A stretch of 8,035 nucleotides of DNA from the NCBI GenBank assembly GCA_030146725.1, contig JASLBJ010000280.1, positions 1 through 8,035 on the forward strand. Direction: 5' to 3'. A program made the position numbers and the translations under genes. Shown piece by piece: positions 6,579 through 8,035 of this stretch (position 1 is the stretch's first letter; the number at the start of each line of letters is the position of its first letter). The notes below the pieces were generated by a model. It searched no databases. It was not told the origin of the DNA and was given only the letters and a program-made list of their open reading frames with translations. The stretch comes from Sphingomicrobium sp. GTDB taxonomy: Bacteria > Pseudomonadota > Alphaproteobacteria > Sphingomonadales > Sphingomonadaceae.

Positions 6579-6947
6579 TTAGTCGGCCGCCATGCTGTTG
6601 AGATGGTGGCCGAGCGCGAGGATGCCGACGCCGACCATCGTCAACAGCGCCTCGGTGCCGTCGTGGGGCATGGTCAGCGCGCCGCCCATCACGCCGAGGC
6701 CGAGGCCGCCGACCGAGCTTGGCATCATGAAGCCGTGCTCGAGGACGCCGCGTCCGAGCGCAAGCGCGCCGAGGAGCATTGCAAGCGTCAGCCCGATTTC
6801 ATGGATCCAGTGCGCCCCGAGGAAGCCGCCGGCCGAAGCAAGCAGCGCGAGCAGGACCGAGGTTGCGAGGCAGTGCACCAGGCACAGGCCGGAGACGGTG
6901 ATCGCCAGCCGGTCGAGGCGCAGGGTCGGATGGGCAAGCTGGGGCAT
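6579..6947 (-). CDS. MerC domain-containing inner-membrane protein
   Basis: A 122-residue hydrophobic protein with four likely helices (about 13-41, 48-66, 78-92 and 99-115), as in the MerC family. The first helix carries GLCLVHCLATS with C22, H25 and C26, matching the metal-binding cysteines of MerC transporters. It lacks the later cysteine pair known in mercury-resistance MerC, ending instead in LGHHLNSMAAD; H95, H114 and H115 remain as other possible ligands. No merR, merT, merP or merA is present. With a Zur-like gene directly downstream on the same strand, a role in zinc or another soft metal is a reasonable guess, but the substrate is unknown. The only good start is the ATG at 6945-6947; no Shine-Dalgarno lies within reach. 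Confidence 0.85.
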   Translation of the reverse strand: MPQLAHPTLRLDRLAITVSGLCLVHCLATSVLLALLASAGGFLGAHWIHEIGLTLAMLLGALALGRGVLEHGFMMPSSVGGLGLGVMGGALTMPHDGTEALLTMVGVGILALGHHLNSMAAD

Positions 6948-6957
6948 CGCTTGCGAT

Positions 6958-6986
6958 CATATATCCTCGCGTTGCGGAAGATACAA
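6958..6986 (-). promoter_or_regulatory. Candidate promoter for the merC-like gene
   Basis: On the minus strand TTGTAT (6981-6986) and TATATG (6958-6963) are separated by 17 bp; an overlapping TATGAT (6956-6961) is an alternative -10 box. The predicted transcription start falls about four bases, or none, before the merC ATG, so the transcript would be leaderless or nearly so. This is an AT-rich patch in an otherwise GC-rich window, which supports a regulatory role. Not proven. Confidence 0.4.
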
Positions 6987-6987
6987 C

Positions 6988-7000
6988 ATCACATCGTGAT
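6988..7000. promoter_or_regulatory. Inverted repeat in the merC-ctaA divergent region
   Basis: ATCAC-ATC-GTGAT is a perfect 5-3-5 inverted repeat directly upstream of the candidate merC -35 box and 86 bp before the ctaA start. The position suits an operator acting on either gene. It does not resemble the AT-rich Zur boxes I know, so no regulator is assigned. At this size a chance match is quite possible. Confidence 0.3.
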
Positions 7001-7085
7001 TCTCGCATTGCGATTTCTGTTGGGCGGGCGGGTGCTGGCCGCCTTGGCACAGGCACTGCCGAACGCCATATGCGCGGGCACAGCG

Positions 7086-8035
7086 ATGGACGCCGCCCTT
7101 CCCTCTTCACGCGCACCGGTCACGGGCGAGCCGCGGCCGCTGGCGCTGGCCAGGCTGCTGTTCGCGGTCGCCGGGCTGGTGTTCGTGATGGTCGTGGTCG
7201 GCGGGATTACCCGGCTGACCGAAAGCGGGCTGTCGATTACCGAATGGCGGCCGATCAGCGGTGCCATTCCGCCATTGAGCCGGGCCGATTGGGACGAGGC
7301 GTTCCGCTTGTACCAGGCGACGCCGGAGTTTCGCGAGATCAATGGCCCGGCGGGGATGGGGCTCGCGGAGTTCAAGCAGATTTTCTTCTGGGAGTGGCTT
7401 CACCGGCTGCTCGGGCGGGTGGTTGGCCTGGCGTTTGCGGTGCCGCTGGCGTGGTTTGCGCTGAAACGGGCGATTCCGCGCGGCTATGGCTGGAAGATGG
7501 TTGCGCTGCTGGCGCTCGGCGGGGCGCAGGGGGTGCTTGGCTGGTACATGGTGATGTCGGGGCTGGCCGACCGGACCGACGTCAGCCACTTTCGGCTGTC
7601 GGCGCATCTGCTGCTGGCGCTGGCGATCATCGGCGCGCTGGTGTGGGTTGCGCTGGATCTGAGGCGGCTGGCACGCGGTGGTGCGGAGCCGGCGCGGGTG
7701 ACTGGGCTGTCGGCGGCGGTGCTTGGCGTGCTGTTCGTGCAGTTGCTGTACGGTGCGTGGGTTGCGGGGCTCGATGCCGGACAGGTGGCGAGCGACTGGC
7801 CGGCGATGAACGAGCGGTTCGTGCCCGAGGGCATCGACTGGAGCCGGGGCGCCTTGTTCGCGCTCGCCAACGATCCGTTCCTGATCCACTTCATCCACCG
7901 CTGGTGGGCGTGGGTGACGGTCGCCGCGCTGGTCGTGTTCGCGCGGGTGGTGCGCCGGGTGCCAGGCGGCCGGCCGGCGTCGATCGCGATCCATTCGGCC
8001 TTCGGGGTGCAGATCCTGCTCGGCATTGCGACGGT
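7086..8035 (+). CDS. ctaA: Heme A synthase, COX15/CtaA family (3' end outside the window)
   Basis: An open frame of 316 codons that runs off the right edge. The family is usually about 340 to 360 residues, so roughly 25 to 45 are missing. The enzyme is an inner-membrane protein that oxidises a methyl group of heme O to make heme A for aa3-type cytochrome oxidase. Marks are MVVVGGITRLTESGLSITEW (35-54), FFWEWLHRLLGRVVGLAF (100-117) with E103 and H106, H174 in RLSAHLLLA, AGLDAGQVASDWPAMN (227-242), and H268 and H271 in LIHFIHRWW; the conserved histidines are the heme ligands. At least six helices are visible. I chose the ATG at 7086 because homologs begin near there. In-frame GTG (7032) and TTG (7044) are possible, and no strong Shine-Dalgarno decides it. 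It is divergent from all other genes here. Confidence 0.94.
   Translation, partial: MDAALPSSRAPVTGEPRPLALARLLFAVAGLVFVMVVVGGITRLTESGLSITEWRPISGAIPPLSRADWDEAFRLYQATPEFREINGPAGMGLAEFKQIFFWEWLHRLLGRVVGLAFAVPLAWFALKRAIPRGYGWKMVALLALGGAQGVLGWYMVMSGLADRTDVSHFRLSAHLLLALAIIGALVWVALDLRRLARGGAEPARVTGLSAAVLGVLFVQLLYGAWVAGLDAGQVASDWPAMNERFVPEGIDWSRGALFALANDPFLIHFIHRWWAWVTVAALVVFARVVRRVPGGRPASIAIHSAFGVQILLGIAT

Noticed and set aside
6989..7069. Possible 26-residue minus-strand peptide in the merC-ctaA gap
   Set aside because: It has no ribosome site, an Arg/Asn-rich unrecognised sequence, and is the tail of a longer frame antisense to ctaA.
6493..7085. A classical Zur box near zur or merC
   Set aside because: I looked for the AT-rich palindromes known for Zur (GTTATA-type half sites) and found none, so Zur autoregulation is not claimed.
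7107..7994. 295-codon minus-strand frame opposite ctaA
   Set aside because: It is antisense to an obvious heme A synthase, and its composition (Arg, Pro, Gln, His) is typical of a shadow frame.

Overview
The window looks like a chromosomal housekeeping segment from a high-GC alphaproteobacterium, most likely a member of the Sphingomonadales. That guess rests on GC-rich codon use and on the protein types present (COX15-type heme A synthase, a Zur-like Fur protein, Dxs, TlyA, and a YbjN protein whose tail resembles sphingomonad homologs). It is inference from recognition, not from a search. I see no insertion sequence, phage gene, CRISPR array, toxin-antitoxin pair or other sign of recent transfer.

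Layout. Nine protein genes and one tRNA gene lie on the minus strand and are read from right to left: a MerC-like membrane protein (6947 to 6579), a Zur/Fur regulator (6492 to 6028), dxs (5948 to 4023), tlyA (4011 to 3286), tspO (3293 to 2757), a UbiK/BMFP gene (2742 to 2464), a ybjN-type gene (about 2467 to 1952), proC (1922 to 1101), ilvE (1065 to 175) and tRNA-Gln(TTG) (96 to 22). On the plus strand, ctaA (heme A synthase) starts at 7086 and runs off the right edge. The 138-bp gap between merC and ctaA is the only divergent intergenic region. Genes from dxs to ilvE are tightly packed, with gaps of 35 bp or less and several overlaps, so they probably form one operon. The gaps of 79 to 86 bp around zur could hold separate promoters.

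How the genes fit together. Dxs starts the MEP isoprenoid pathway, UbiK assists ubiquinone synthesis, CtaA uses farnesylated heme O to make heme A, and TspO binds tetrapyrroles. The core therefore leans toward the respiratory chain and its isoprenoid and porphyrin cofactors. ProC and IlvE make proline and branched-chain amino acids. TlyA is an S4-domain rRNA methyltransferase. MerC and Zur suggest a small metal-related unit, probably zinc.

The most unusual features are at gene junctions rather than in the genes. A 12-bp motif spanning the ybjN stop is present three times before proC and creates two tiny overlapping reading frames. The ybjN-type gene has no ATG, GTG or TTG where its start is expected. 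In tlyA the expected start position is a GTA codon. The zur and merC genes have no Shine-Dalgarno sequence, and possible promoters lie so close that both mRNAs could be leaderless. I do not see a convincing new multi-gene system.
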